From contig JAILPE010000059.1 in NCBI GenBank assembly GCA_024699645.1, forward strand, positions 1-57,321: a stretch of DNA of 57,321 nt, in the 5' to 3' direction. Below the pieces are notes generated by a model. The model ran no database searches. It was not told the DNA's origin and saw only the letters and a program-made list of their open reading frames with translations. Position numbers and translations under genes: made by a program. Numbering within the stretch: position 1 is the stretch's first letter; every line of letters starts with the position of its first letter. This DNA comes from Lachnospiraceae bacterium (GTDB lineage Bacteria > Bacillota > Clostridia > Lachnospirales > Lachnospiraceae). This document shows positions 33,009 to 42,426 of this stretch, piece after piece.

Positions 33009-35882
33009 ATGCTTGATATTATTCTTGAAAAATTAAAGAAAATATTCAGCTCAAGGCTTATATATCTTACTTTGTTGACCTTGATCTTATTTATCGTGCT
33101 TATAATCAGAGTATATAATCTTCAGGTCTATGATTCGGATTCAGATACAGATGCTTCTGGAAGTGTTATTACATCAAGTGCATACAAAACAAGTCAGTAC
33201 AGATTTACCGACAGTACAAGAGGCCGTATATTTGACAAAAACGGAAATATCCTTGCCGATAATGCCGAAAGCTATAATATTGTCATGGGAAACAGTGCGT
33301 TGTTGACGAATAATCAGGAAAAAAACGATATGATCTATAAGCTTATCAAGATCCTTGAGAAGAACAACAAAACACTTGAGCTTGATTTTGCAATAGAGTA
33401 TCAAAACGATGAGTTTATTTTCAATCTAAAAGATATGGCTTTGCTCCGTTTTAAGAAAAACGCATACGGATTAAAAAGTGTATCGGATCTTACGGAGGAA
33501 CAGATCACTGCAACCGCCCGTGACGTTTATGACTTCCTCAAAAACGGCGATAAAGCAAGCAGAATGTTCGGTATAAGCGACGATTATTCTATTGAGGATA
33601 CGCTTAAGATCATGTCTGTTCGTTATGCGCTTTTTACTCTTAATCCCCAATATGCACAATTTACCATCTGTACAAATGTCGATCAAAAAACGATCGCTGC
33701 CATAGAGGAAAATTCGGCTTTACTTCTCGGAGTTGAGATCAAACAGGTTTCAACCAGAAAATATTACGATACCCTTTATTTTTCACATATCATCGGATAT
33801 ACGGGGAATGTCAGCGAAGACGAAATGGATGACCTGAATGATATGGAAGAGCTTGAGGAGCCTGTTTACAATACTTCCGACCAGATCGGAAAAACAGGTA
33901 TTGAAAAAGAACTCGACAGATTACTGCGAGGTCAAAAAGGAAAAGTTAATCTTTCATTGTCCGGCAGTGGAAAGGTTGTGTCTACGGAGACGATAAGTAA
34001 TCCCGTTGCCGGATCCGATATTTACCTTACGCTCGACAGAGAGCTTCAGATAGCTCTTTATCACATACTTGAGAATAACATTGCGGCAATTCTGAGATCG
34101 AAGATAGTTAATTCGTTCAGTTACGGAGGAAAAGGAAAGTCTGCATCACAGATAACCATACCCATTTACGAAGTTTATAATGCATTCTTTGATAATTCGG
34201 TGATCGACTTTAAGCATTTTACGAGCGAAGATGCGACCGCTCTCGAAAAGAAGGTTTATGGACTATATTTGAACAAAAAATCGACTGTATTCAATCTTAT
34301 AAGAAAGATTCTCAATTATAACAATCCGATCAAAAACTCTGAGCTCGGTGATGAATCTATGGAATATATATCATTTATCTATTCGCTGCTCAAAAATAAC
34401 GGTATTTTAAGAAAAGATCTTATATATGAGAAGGATACTACGTACGTAAAATATTTAGATAACAAGATTTCACTCTGTGAGTTTTTGAAATATGCCATTG
34501 ATAGTCAATGGATAGATCTTTCTACGATCAATGTCGGTGACGATTATAACACCAACGAGGAAACATATGATAAGATCCTTGATAAGATATTTGTCAGCTT
34601 GAATCACAATGAAGATTTCGACAAAATTTTGTACAGAATGCTGGTGTTCAATCTCAACCTCACAGGAAGAGATGTTTGTCTTTTACTGTACGATCAGGGA
34701 ATCATCGAATATAATGCCAACGATTACAATAAACTTTCAAGCGGAAGCATTTCGGCATACAATTTCATATTGAACAAACTTGAAACGCTTGAGATAACTC
34801 CCGGTATGCTTGCTCTTGAGCCTTGTTCAGGTTCAATCGTGATCACCGATGTAAAAACAGGAGATACCATCGCCGAAGTAACATATCCGAGCTACGACAA
34901 CAACAGACTGGCCAACAAGATCGATTGGGATTATTATCAAAAGCTGATAAGCAATAAAGCAACACCTCTTCTTAACAGACCTGCGATGCAGGTTACCGCT
35001 ACCGGTTCGACATTCAAACCGCTTATGGCGCTTGCCGGAATCGGTGAAGGTATCATAACGACAGAAACAAAGATAACCGACAAAGGTATATTTGAGCTTG
35101 TAGATCCTTCTCCAAAATGCTGGAAATACCCGGGTAACCACGGATCTATCAATGTTACACAGGCAATACAGCATTCATGCAACTATTTCTTCTACGAAGT
35201 GGGTTACGAAATGTCGCTTGATCAGTCCGGTTTATACAGTGATTCACTGGGAATATCAAAGATCCAGAAGTATGCGTCGTTATTCGGACTTGCTAACAAA
35301 TCGGGTATAGAAGTACCGGAGTCTTTACCCGCAATATCAAGTACCGATGCCGTAAGAACATCTATCGGTTATTACCACGCATTTGCACCGATACAGATAT
35401 CAAGATATGTAACTGCCATAGCAAATAAAGGAACAGTATTTAACCTTACATTGGTCGACAAAATAGAAGATAAGAGCAAAAATTCAATTGAAGATAATCA
35501 TGCGGAAGTGTATAATCAGATTGATATTTTCTCTCAATCAGAGTGGAATGCAGTGCAAAAAGGCATGTATAACGTTGTTAACACATCGGCGAACAGTTTG
35601 AACGATCTTTACGGTGATCTCGGATTTGAAGTTGCCGGTAAAACAGGAACCGCTCAGGTAAGTTTAACCCATCCGAGTCACGCTTTGTTCATTTCATTTG
35701 CTCCGTATAACGATCCCGAGATCAGTGTTACCGTTGTTATTCCGAACGGATATGCATCCGCCAACGCGGCAAAGCTTGCCCGGGAAGTATACGGCCTGTA
35801 TTTCAATGACGAGAACAAAGAGGCTCTTCTGAGCGGTGATCTTACTACAACAAGTGTCACAAACATTGTCGTTTCAGACTGA
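33009..35882 (+). CDS. class B penicillin-binding protein (PBP2/MrdA type) with large insertion
   Basis: Transpeptidase of lateral wall synthesis. One N-terminal transmembrane helix (LIYLTLLTLILFIVLIIRVY), the dimerisation region with RGRIFDKNGNILADN, then the catalytic domain: S667-T-F-K670, S723-C-N725 and K878-T-G880. At 957 aa it is about 250 residues longer than a usual PBP2; the extra lies at about residues 350-600, between DIYLTLDRELQ and the strand IVITDVKTGD, and is helical and asparagine-rich. Context (mreBCD upstream, minCDE-rodA downstream) supports an elongation role with RodA. Confidence 0.93.
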   Translation: MLDIILEKLKKIFSSRLIYLTLLTLILFIVLIIRVYNLQVYDSDSDTDASGSVITSSAYKTSQYRFTDSTRGRIFDKNGNILADNAESYNIVMGNSALLTNNQEKNDMIYKLIKILEKNNKTLELDFAIEYQNDEFIFNLKDMALLRFKKNAYGLKSVSDLTEEQITATARDVYDFLKNGDKASRMFGISDDYSIEDTLKIMSVRYALFTLNPQYAQFTICTNVDQKTIAAIEENSALLLGVEIKQVSTRKYYDTLYFSHIIGYTGNVSEDEMDDLNDMEELEEPVYNTSDQIGKTGIEKELDRLLRGQKGKVNLSLSGSGKVVSTETISNPVAGSDIYLTLDRELQIALYHILENNIAAILRSKIVNSFSYGGKGKSASQITIPIYEVYNAFFDNSVIDFKHFTSEDATALEKKVYGLYLNKKSTVFNLIRKILNYNNPIKNSELGDESMEYISFIYSLLKNNGILRKDLIYEKDTTYVKYLDNKISLCEFLKYAIDSQWIDLSTINVGDDYNTNEETYDKILDKIFVSLNHNEDFDKILYRMLVFNLNLTGRDVCLLLYDQGIIEYNANDYNKLSSGSISAYNFILNKLETLEITPGMLALEPCSGSIVITDVKTGDTIAEVTYPSYDNNRLANKIDWDYYQKLISNKATPLLNRPAMQVTATGSTFKPLMALAGIGEGIITTETKITDKGIFELVDPSPKCWKYPGNHGSINVTQAIQHSCNYFFYEVGYEMSLDQSGLYSDSLGISKIQKYASLFGLANKSGIEVPESLPAISSTDAVRTSIGYYHAFAPIQISRYVTAIANKGTVFNLTLVDKIEDKSKNSIEDNHAEVYNQIDIFSQSEWNAVQKGMYNVVNTSANSLNDLYGDLGFEVAGKTGTAQVSLTHPSHALFISFAPYNDPEISVTVVIPNGYASANAAKLAREVYGLYFNDENKEALLSGDLTTTSVTNIVVSD

Positions 35883-35902
35883 CAGAAAGGAGAGTAAAGG
35901 AT

Positions 35903-36568
35903 TTGAATCCTGTCATGATAAAAGGAAGTGCCAACGGAATAACGGTTGTTCTTGATCCCGAGAAATCTTTTGAAGAATTAAAGGATGCCGTAGCCGCTAA
36001 GTTTAAAGCATCCGCTTCATTTCTCGGTACAGCTAAAATGGCCGTAACATTCGAAGGTGTCGATCTTAGCGAAGAACAGAAAAATCAACTTCTAAAAGTA
36101 ATTGGTAACAGTTGTCAGCTCGACGTTACAGCATATTTCGAATCAAGACAAGATATGGATAAAGCGGGAGAGATTAAATACACAAGAGAATTGATGAAAG
36201 ATCCGTACCTCGCGCGTTTCTATAAAGGTAATCTCAGATCCGGCCAATCGCTTGATACGGAAAACAGCATAATAATTCTCGGAGACATCAATCCCGGTGC
36301 GTCTGTTGTATCAAACGGCAATATCATTGTTCTCGGAGCGATAAAGGGAGCTGCATTTGCCGGAGCCATGGGTAACAAAAATGCTTTTATCTTTGCTCTT
36401 GAGATGAATCCGATGCAGGTCAGGATTGCCGATACGATCGCAAGAGCTCCGGATAAGCCTGATAAATCACAGGAGGCTTCAATGCCAAGGATTGCATTCC
36501 TTGAAGACGATACGATCTATATTGAACCCGCCGGTAAAAATATAATCAATGAGATAAAACTTATGTAA
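35903..36568 (+). CDS. minC: septum site-determining protein MinC
   Basis: Inhibitor of FtsZ polymerisation recruited by MinD. The C-terminal beta-helix has GDINPGASVVSNGNIIVLGAIKGAAFAG, and the N-terminal FtsZ-binding domain is more variable. The start is TTG at 35903 with AAAGGAG ten bases upstream; ATG 35915 is an alternative. At 221 aa it is normal. It lies directly after the PBP gene and before minD. Confidence 0.95.
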   Translation: MNPVMIKGSANGITVVLDPEKSFEELKDAVAAKFKASASFLGTAKMAVTFEGVDLSEEQKNQLLKVIGNSCQLDVTAYFESRQDMDKAGEIKYTRELMKDPYLARFYKGNLRSGQSLDTENSIIILGDINPGASVVSNGNIIVLGAIKGAAFAGAMGNKNAFIFALEMNPMQVRIADTIARAPDKPDKSQEASMPRIAFLEDDTIYIEPAGKNIINEIKLM

Positions 36569-36626
36569 TTTTAATATTTCAAGAATTTGAGATGCTTGCA
36601 GAGCATCCGCACAGGAGGAAAACATT

Positions 36627-37412
36627 ATGGGAGAAGTAATCGTTGTTACATCCGGAAAAGGAGGGGTTGGCAAAACCACCACGACTGCCAACGTCGGAAC
36701 CGGACTTGCCAAACTCGACAAGAAAGTTGTTTTGATCGATACAGATATCGGATTACGTAATCTTGATGTCGTTATGGGTCTCGAAAACAGGATCGTTTAT
36801 AACCTTGTCGATGTTATCGAAGGCAATTGCAGGATCAAACAGGCACTTATCAAAGATAAGAGGTACAACAATCTTTATCTTTTGCCCTCAGCTCAAACAA
36901 GAGACAAGACCGCTGTTACTCCCGAGGAGATGAGACAGCTGTGTGAACAATTAAAAGATGAGTTTGACTTTGTTATAATGGATTGTCCCGCCGGTATTGA
37001 ACAAGGCTTCAGAAACGCCATAGCGGGTGCAGACAGAGCTCTTGTTGTTACAACCCCCGAAGTATCGGCTGTCAGGGACGCAGACAGAATAGTAGGTCTT
37101 CTCGAAGCAAACGAGATGAAAAAAACACAGCTTATCGTAAACAGATTAAGAATGGATATGGTTGCACGCGGAGATATGATGTCAAGCCAGGATGTTGTCG
37201 ATATCCTTGCGATCGATCTTATCGGTATAGTTCCCGATGATGAAAACATCGTTATTTCAACAAACAACGGAGAACCTCTTGTAGGTAACGATTCTCTTGC
37301 CGGACAGGCTTATATGAACATTTGTAAGAGACTTGCGGGTGAAGAAGTTCCGTTCCTTGATCTGAATGCAAAAAGAGGATTCTTCGGAAGACTATTCGGA
37401 AAGAAAAAATAA
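36627..37412 (+). CDS. minD: septum site-determining ATPase MinD
   Basis: Membrane-associated ATPase that positions MinC. The deviant Walker A motif is SGKGGVGKTTTT, followed by DTDIGLRNLDVVMGLE and MDCPAGIEQGF. It ends in the amphipathic membrane-targeting helix KRGFFGRLFGKKK. The length of 261 aa is normal. A small hairpin (GATGCT / AGCATC, 36591-36607) sits just upstream of its CAGGAGG site. Confidence 0.97.
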   Translation: MGEVIVVTSGKGGVGKTTTTANVGTGLAKLDKKVVLIDTDIGLRNLDVVMGLENRIVYNLVDVIEGNCRIKQALIKDKRYNNLYLLPSAQTRDKTAVTPEEMRQLCEQLKDEFDFVIMDCPAGIEQGFRNAIAGADRALVVTTPEVSAVRDADRIVGLLEANEMKKTQLIVNRLRMDMVARGDMMSSQDVVDILAIDLIGIVPDDENIVISTNNGEPLVGNDSLAGQAYMNICKRLAGEEVPFLDLNAKRGFFGRLFGKKK

Positions 37413-37449
37413 TTGTTTTGAGATCATTCTTAAAGAGAGGGGTTAAATT

Positions 37450-37725
37450 ATGTCATTTTTAGATATATTCAAAAAGAAAACCGTATCTTCCAGTAATATT
37501 GCAAAAGGCAGACTTCAACTTGCTCTTGCTTCTGACAGGGCCGGTTGTTCTCCCGAGATCATGGAAAAGATAAAAAACGATATTATAAATGTCATCTCAA
37601 AATATATTGAGATAGACGTTGCGGGACTTGATATCAAAATTCAACAAACCGAGGGTGAAAACGGCGAAGGACTTGTTCCTGTATTGTTTGCCAATATTCC
37701 CGTCAAGGAGATCAGAAGAGGTTGA
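37450..37725 (+). CDS. minE: cell division topological specificity factor MinE
   Basis: Stimulates MinD ATPase and drives Min oscillation. It starts with the short membrane-targeting MSFLDIFKKK, then the MinD-binding segment (SNIAKGRLQLALASDRAG) and a beta dimerisation domain. At 91 aa it is typical. Its presence indicates an oscillating Min system, rather than the DivIVA-MinJ type of Bacillus, although a divIVA gene is also in this window. Confidence 0.95.
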   Translation: MSFLDIFKKKTVSSSNIAKGRLQLALASDRAGCSPEIMEKIKNDIINVISKYIEIDVAGLDIKIQQTEGENGEGLVPVLFANIPVKEIRRG

Positions 37726-38939
37726 AACAACTGAAATTATTTGCTCCGATCATGACATATGATCGAAAAAGCTTTTCATGGATGCTTTTAATGACAGTTT
37801 ATATCATCGGTGCGATAAGCGTATATATGATGTATATCCTCGATGACGGTGACGAAGCATTTTTAAGCAAGCAGTTATTCGGATATGTTGCAGGTTTTGC
37901 AGTGATCATGTTTTTCACTTTTTTAGATTATCATTTGATAGCAAAACTGTTTATATTCGCATATTTGATCGGACTAATACTATTGCTTATCTGTCGTTTC
38001 AGTAACAGTGGATTAATTTACGGTTGGGCACATTACGATGCAAGAAGATGGATCAAGATCGGCGGCGATCCCACAGCGGGTATAAACAACAAAGGTTTTG
38101 AATTTCAACCGTCTGACATTGTAAAAGTATCCCTGATCATATTTTTTGCCAAGTATTTTGATTTATGCAGGAAAAAGATCACTAAGTTTTGGGTGCTTGT
38201 ATTGTCGGTTCTTTTTATCATAATACCGACATTCCTTATCCTTACTCAGACCGATCTTTCGACAAGTATCGTTATCGTACTGCTGTATTCGGCGATGGTA
38301 TTTGCTTCAGGAGTTCCGTTTAAATATATACTGCCGATCGCCGGAACGGCGCTGCCTATTCTTGGCGGATTATATTGGTATGTGCAACAACCTTTTCAGG
38401 TCATACTGAAAGAGTATCAGCAAAAAAGGCTTCTTGCATCAAAGTTTCCGGAGCTATATCCGGAGCTTACTTATCAGCAGACAAATGCCGCTGCCGCGAT
38501 AAGATCGGGTGGCCTTTACGGTAAGATATTTGAAGAGAACAATGCACTTACGGGTACAAGATATGTTCCTGTCAAGGAAAGCGATTTTGTTTTCACAGGG
38601 ATTGCGGAGGAGTTTGGTTTTATAGGATCCGTCATAGTTATTGCTTTATTCTTTGTTTTGGTTTTACTTGCATTCAGAATTGCTAAACGCGCAAAAGACT
38701 ATCTCGGAAAAATGATAGCGATAGGCATCGGTTCACTTTTTGCGTTTCAAGTGTTTATAAACATCGGAGTTGTAACGTCATTACTTCCCAATACAGGAAT
38801 TCCGTTACCTCTGATGAGTGCAGGGTTGTCCTCCCTGCTTGTATATTTGGGTATGATTGGGATGCTGCTGAATATCAGTTTACAGCCGGCTCAAAAGATT
38901 GAGAAAAAAGAAGATGAATTTGGGGCGCTGAACGACTGA
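37722..38939 (+). CDS. rodA: SEDS glycosyltransferase RodA
   Basis: Polytopic peptidoglycan polymerase of the FtsW/RodA/SpoVE family with about ten transmembrane helices. Visible motifs are ARRWIKIG, FQPSDIVKVSLIIF, DLSTSIVI, KESDFVFTGIAEEFGFIGS and NIGVVTSLLPNTGIPLPLMSAGLSS. The start is TTG at 37722, overlapping the minE stop, with AAGGAG 11 bases upstream. The elongasome context favours RodA over FtsW. Its class B PBP partner is encoded four genes upstream. Confidence 0.92.
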   Translation: MKQLKLFAPIMTYDRKSFSWMLLMTVYIIGAISVYMMYILDDGDEAFLSKQLFGYVAGFAVIMFFTFLDYHLIAKLFIFAYLIGLILLLICRFSNSGLIYGWAHYDARRWIKIGGDPTAGINNKGFEFQPSDIVKVSLIIFFAKYFDLCRKKITKFWVLVLSVLFIIIPTFLILTQTDLSTSIVIVLLYSAMVFASGVPFKYILPIAGTALPILGGLYWYVQQPFQVILKEYQQKRLLASKFPELYPELTYQQTNAAAAIRSGGLYGKIFEENNALTGTRYVPVKESDFVFTGIAEEFGFIGSVIVIALFFVLVLLAFRIAKRAKDYLGKMIAIGIGSLFAFQVFINIGVVTSLLPNTGIPLPLMSAGLSSLLVYLGMIGMLLNISLQPAQKIEKKEDEFGALND

Positions 38940-38966
38940 AAAGTTCCTTTGCGGAGGAAATTTTAT

Positions 38967-39362
38967 ATGAATATTGGGTTTATTGCTCATGATACAAAAA
39001 AAATGCTGATGCAGAATCTATGCATAGCATATTGTGATATTTTACGAGAACACACACTGTATGCCACTCAGACTACCGGCAGGTTGATAAGTGAAGCATC
39101 AGGATTATCGGTACACAAATGTCTTGCCGGTCCCTTGGGTGGTGAACAGCAGCTTTGTTCTCTGATTGAAAATAACGAGATAGATATAGTATTTTATCTT
39201 CGCGATCCTCAGGAGCACACAAAGCTCTTACCGGATATGCAAAGTGTTATCACTCTTTGCGATATGCATAATATTCCTATTGCAACTAATCTTGCAACGG
39301 CAGAACTTCTTATAAAAGCACTTGAGAGGGGAGATCTTGATTGGCGAGAGTTATATCATTGA
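38967..39362 (+). CDS. mgsA: methylglyoxal synthase
   Basis: Converts dihydroxyacetone phosphate to methylglyoxal, a bypass that relieves phosphate-sugar stress. Motifs: IGFIAHDTKKM, LYATQTTGRLIS, GPLGGEQQL and YLRDP. I start at ATG 38967, eight bases after GGAGG; the track adds six codons. At 131 aa it is normal. It overlaps the next gene by 22 bases. The link with rodA is a recurrent Clostridial gene order, without an obvious functional reason. Confidence 0.95.
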   Translation: MNIGFIAHDTKKMLMQNLCIAYCDILREHTLYATQTTGRLISEASGLSVHKCLAGPLGGEQQLCSLIENNEIDIVFYLRDPQEHTKLLPDMQSVITLCDMHNIPIATNLATAELLIKALERGDLDWRELYH

Positions 39363-40393
39363 TTCTAATAGCGGCTCTGCTTCTTACAGGCTGCTCCCTT
39401 AGGGGAAGTAATTACACTTCCTCTTTTTTTGCTGAAAAATATAATGAGTCCAAAACAGAATCTTCACCACAGATCAATACAAACGATGTCGCCACATCCG
39501 AAAACAACGACTCTGAAGATCAAAGCAATAAATCCGGCGATGATTCCGAGAAGATCAGTTTTATGTATGAAGATATCTGTTATTCCACATCGGATACTCC
39601 CGTAACGGACTTAGATTCCGATTCTACATATAACAGTGCGTTAGCGTTTAATATCAACACAGCTACGATTCTTTATTCGCAAAACATGCATGAAAAAGTA
39701 TATCCTGCCAGCACGACCAAACTTATGACGGCATTACTTGCCATTAAACATTGTGATCTTGATGATATAGTTACCATAGACGAAGATAACTGCGGTATTG
39801 TATTAAAAGGCGCCCAGCTGTGCGGATTTTCCAAAGGAGATACATTAACTGTAAAAGATCTGCTTTATTGTCTTTTGGTCTATTCCGGTAACGATGCAGC
39901 CCTCGCGATCGCAAGACATGTCGGCGAAACGGAACGTGCTTTTATCCGTATGATGAACAGTGAGGCAAAAGAACTCGGATGTATAAACACAAGCTTTGTA
40001 AATCCTCACGGTCTGCATGATCCCAATCACTATACGACAGCTTACGATATGTATCTTATATTCAACGAATGCCTCAGATATGACGCGTTAAAAGAGATCT
40101 TCAAATCAAAAGGTTACATCGTAAAGATTCATACAGCTGTCGGAAGCGACAAAGAACTTTATATGGAACCTACAAATCTTTATTTCGTGGGAAAATATGC
40201 TGCCCCGCGAGGCATAAACGTCTATGGCGGCAAGACAGGAGATACCGTTTCGGCCGGAAAATGTCTTATGTTATACAGCGAAGATTATGACGGACAAGGC
40301 TTTATTACCGAGATTTTCGGTACTTCCACAAAAGAAGAATTATATAATTCAATGAACAGAATATTTAACTATATTTTACAACCCACGACTTGA
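39341..40393 (+). CDS. D-alanyl-D-alanine carboxypeptidase lipoprotein (peptidase S11)
   Basis: Low-molecular-weight PBP that trims pentapeptides of peptidoglycan. A lipobox LTGC puts the lipidated cysteine at residue 18, followed by a Ser/Asn-rich linker of about 75 residues. Catalytic motifs are S124-T-T-K127, S182-G-N184 and K298-T-G300. The C-terminal beta domain of PBP5 is missing; the protein ends soon after the catalytic domain. The start is TTG at 39341 with GAGGGGAG seven bases upstream, inside mgsA. Anchoring by lipid rather than by a C-terminal helix is notable. Confidence 0.92.
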   Translation: MARVISLILIAALLLTGCSLRGSNYTSSFFAEKYNESKTESSPQINTNDVATSENNDSEDQSNKSGDDSEKISFMYEDICYSTSDTPVTDLDSDSTYNSALAFNINTATILYSQNMHEKVYPASTTKLMTALLAIKHCDLDDIVTIDEDNCGIVLKGAQLCGFSKGDTLTVKDLLYCLLVYSGNDAALAIARHVGETERAFIRMMNSEAKELGCINTSFVNPHGLHDPNHYTTAYDMYLIFNECLRYDALKEIFKSKGYIVKIHTAVGSDKELYMEPTNLYFVGKYAAPRGINVYGGKTGDTVSAGKCLMLYSEDYDGQGFITEIFGTSTKEELYNSMNRIFNYILQPTT

Positions 40394-40418
40394 ATAAAAT
40401 ACCCGCGGATAGTATAAT
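40390..40418 (+). promoter_or_regulatory. promoter of the P-loop/ylmE/sepF/divIVA unit
   Basis: TTGAAT, 17 bases, perfect TATAAT. It begins in the stop region of the carboxypeptidase gene and lies 33 bases before the AAAGGGG site of the P-loop gene. Confidence 0.6.
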
Positions 40419-40450
40419 TTATATATCAAAAACCGAAAGGGGCGATCATT

Positions 40451-40876
40451 ATGATACAGATAATTGCCGGTGGCAAGGGTAAGGGAAAAACAAAGATACT
40501 TTTGGACAAAGTAAATACGGAGGTTACACAGTCTAAAGGAACCGTTGTTTACCTGGACAAAAACACAAAGCACATGTATGATCTCCATAAGAAAGTAAGA
40601 TTGATCAATGTAAAAGATTATTGTATTGAAACATCCGAAGAATTTCTTGGTTTTATCTGCGGAATGATCTCACAGGATCATGACCTTCAAAAAGTATTCC
40701 TTGATTGTTTTTTGAATATTTCCTGTATTGAAGATACCGATATTTCATATGTTCCCATCATTGAAAAGCTCGATGTTATATCAAGCAAATTTGATGTTGA
40801 TTTTGTGATCAGTATGTCAGTAGACGCTGCAGATATGCCTGAATCCATAAAAGAAAAAGTAATTGTTGCTTTATAA
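40451..40876 (+). CDS. small P-loop protein of unknown function
   Basis: A 141-aa protein with a clear Walker A motif at its N-terminus (GGKGKGKT, residues 7-14) and a hydrophobic strand ending in aspartate (TVVYLD). A second DFVIS strand near the C-terminus may be Walker B-like. There is no signal peptide, transmembrane helix or domain I can name. It is first in the unit leading to sepF and divIVA, so a role in division or envelope growth is an inference from position only. Confidence 0.75.
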   Translation: MIQIIAGGKGKGKTKILLDKVNTEVTQSKGTVVYLDKNTKHMYDLHKKVRLINVKDYCIETSEEFLGFICGMISQDHDLQKVFLDCFLNISCIEDTDISYVPIIEKLDVISSKFDVDFVISMSVDAADMPESIKEKVIVAL

Positions 40877-40921
40877 TACGAAAATCGCACCTAATAAATT
40901 ACAGAATTTCACAACAGCTGT

Positions 40922-42400
40922 ATGAATATGTCAAGAGAAGATAATGTTGTTAGTTTAAGAAGTCGGCAGGGTTCTCCTTCGGGACGCCCTGCCGTCTCAA
41001 ACAAACGAGACAATTTTCAAAACAAAAAAAACAATAGCCCTATAAAAAAGCGTGCACAATTGATAGTGCTTGCTTTTGTTGTTTTGGGAATCTGTATATA
41101 TTTGGGTGTCGAACTGTTCGGTATGCTTAACCGTTCCAATGTATCCTTTTATGAAGTAAAAGCTGCACAACTTAGCTATGATACAACATTTAGCGGTATT
41201 GCCGTCAGAGACGAGAAATTGGTTTATTCCGAGCAATCCGGATATATCAATTATTTTATAAGAAACAAAAAGAAGGCTGCCAAAAACAGCATAATATATT
41301 GTGTCGATTCAAAAAACAACACATACAACGCACTGAAAAAAGACTTTACCAAAGACAAACTGGACAGGTCACAGATAATAGAGATCAAATCGTCGATCGC
41401 GCGTTATCTCTCGGGAGAATCTACCACGCTGGTCGGAAATATAGGCGAATTTAAAGAACAGCTCGGATCGATGATCTATGACTTTGTCAGCAACAACATG
41501 ATTGATAATCTTAAAGATTACGTTACCGAAGGTATGACCGGCAGTTCGTTCCATGTTTGCAGATCCCCGATTTCAGGTGTTGTCTCTTTTAAATGCGATA
41601 CATATAACGGAATTACATCGGATATGGTTACGGCCGATATGTTTAAAGATGCTCCGAGTATAATAAATCTTAGGAGCACGGGTCTTATCTCGTCTTCAGA
41701 TCCCGTTTACAGGATATGCGAAAACGAGAACTGGTCCATAGTATGTAAAGTTACGGAAGAATTCTATGTAGACAATGTCGGTTCAAGAGAAGCAAGCGTC
41801 CTGATCGGCAACAAGACAACTCCTATCAGTGTTACAACAACGCCATATTCGATCGGAGAAGACTATTTTGTTGAGTTAAAGCTTAACACATATATGTCTG
41901 AATTTATCGATGACAGATTGTTGCCGGTGAGATTTATTAACAACAAAGACAAAGGTCTTAAGATACCTGCGTCAAGTATAGTACAAAAGAGTTATTATCT
42001 TGTTCCTCTGAATATGTTCGTTGAGGATAAAGAACGTAATGTTATGCTGCTAAAGAAAGAAATAGCCGATCCCGAAACGGGAGAGATATACCTGATGGAT
42101 GTAAATCCTTCAAAATATTATTCTGACGGCTATTACGCATATATTGACCCTATGTATGTTTCGGACGGAGATGTCATAAATAACCCCGAAACAGGCAACA
42201 GAGTAAGGGTTTCTACCATGAACAGTCTTGACGGTGTATATAATGTAAACAAAGGTTATTATCAATTCGTTCGTATAGACAGGCTTGAGACCGGAAAAGA
42301 TTATATAGTTATCAGTCCTTCAACCCCGGACGGTATCAGAGAATACGATCACATAGCCCTTGATGCATCGAAAGCTGTCGAATCAATGCTTGTAAAATAA
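40922..42400 (+). CDS. membrane-anchored HlyD-like/YlmE-associated protein
   Basis: A basic cytoplasmic tail of about 45 residues, one transmembrane helix (LIVLAFVVLGICIYLGVELF) and a large extracytoplasmic part. Segments such as YDTTFSGIAVRDEKLVYSEQ and CRSPISGVVSF recall the lipoyl/barrel-sandwich pieces of HlyD-type adaptors. Such proteins regularly precede ylmE-sepF in Clostridia; their function is not known. The start is uncertain: ATGs at 40922 and 40928 both lack a clear ribosome binding site. There is no export partner (ABC or RND pump) nearby. Confidence 0.7.
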   Translation: MNMSREDNVVSLRSRQGSPSGRPAVSNKRDNFQNKKNNSPIKKRAQLIVLAFVVLGICIYLGVELFGMLNRSNVSFYEVKAAQLSYDTTFSGIAVRDEKLVYSEQSGYINYFIRNKKKAAKNSIIYCVDSKNNTYNALKKDFTKDKLDRSQIIEIKSSIARYLSGESTTLVGNIGEFKEQLGSMIYDFVSNNMIDNLKDYVTEGMTGSSFHVCRSPISGVVSFKCDTYNGITSDMVTADMFKDAPSIINLRSTGLISSSDPVYRICENENWSIVCKVTEEFYVDNVGSREASVLIGNKTTPISVTTTPYSIGEDYFVELKLNTYMSEFIDDRLLPVRFINNKDKGLKIPASSIVQKSYYLVPLNMFVEDKERNVMLLKKEIADPETGEIYLMDVNPSKYYSDGYYAYIDPMYVSDGDVINNPETGNRVRVSTMNSLDGVYNVNKGYYQFVRIDRLETGKDYIVISPSTPDGIREYDHIALDASKAVESMLVK

Positions 42401-42426
42401 ATAAATGATTTTGGAGGATATAGATA

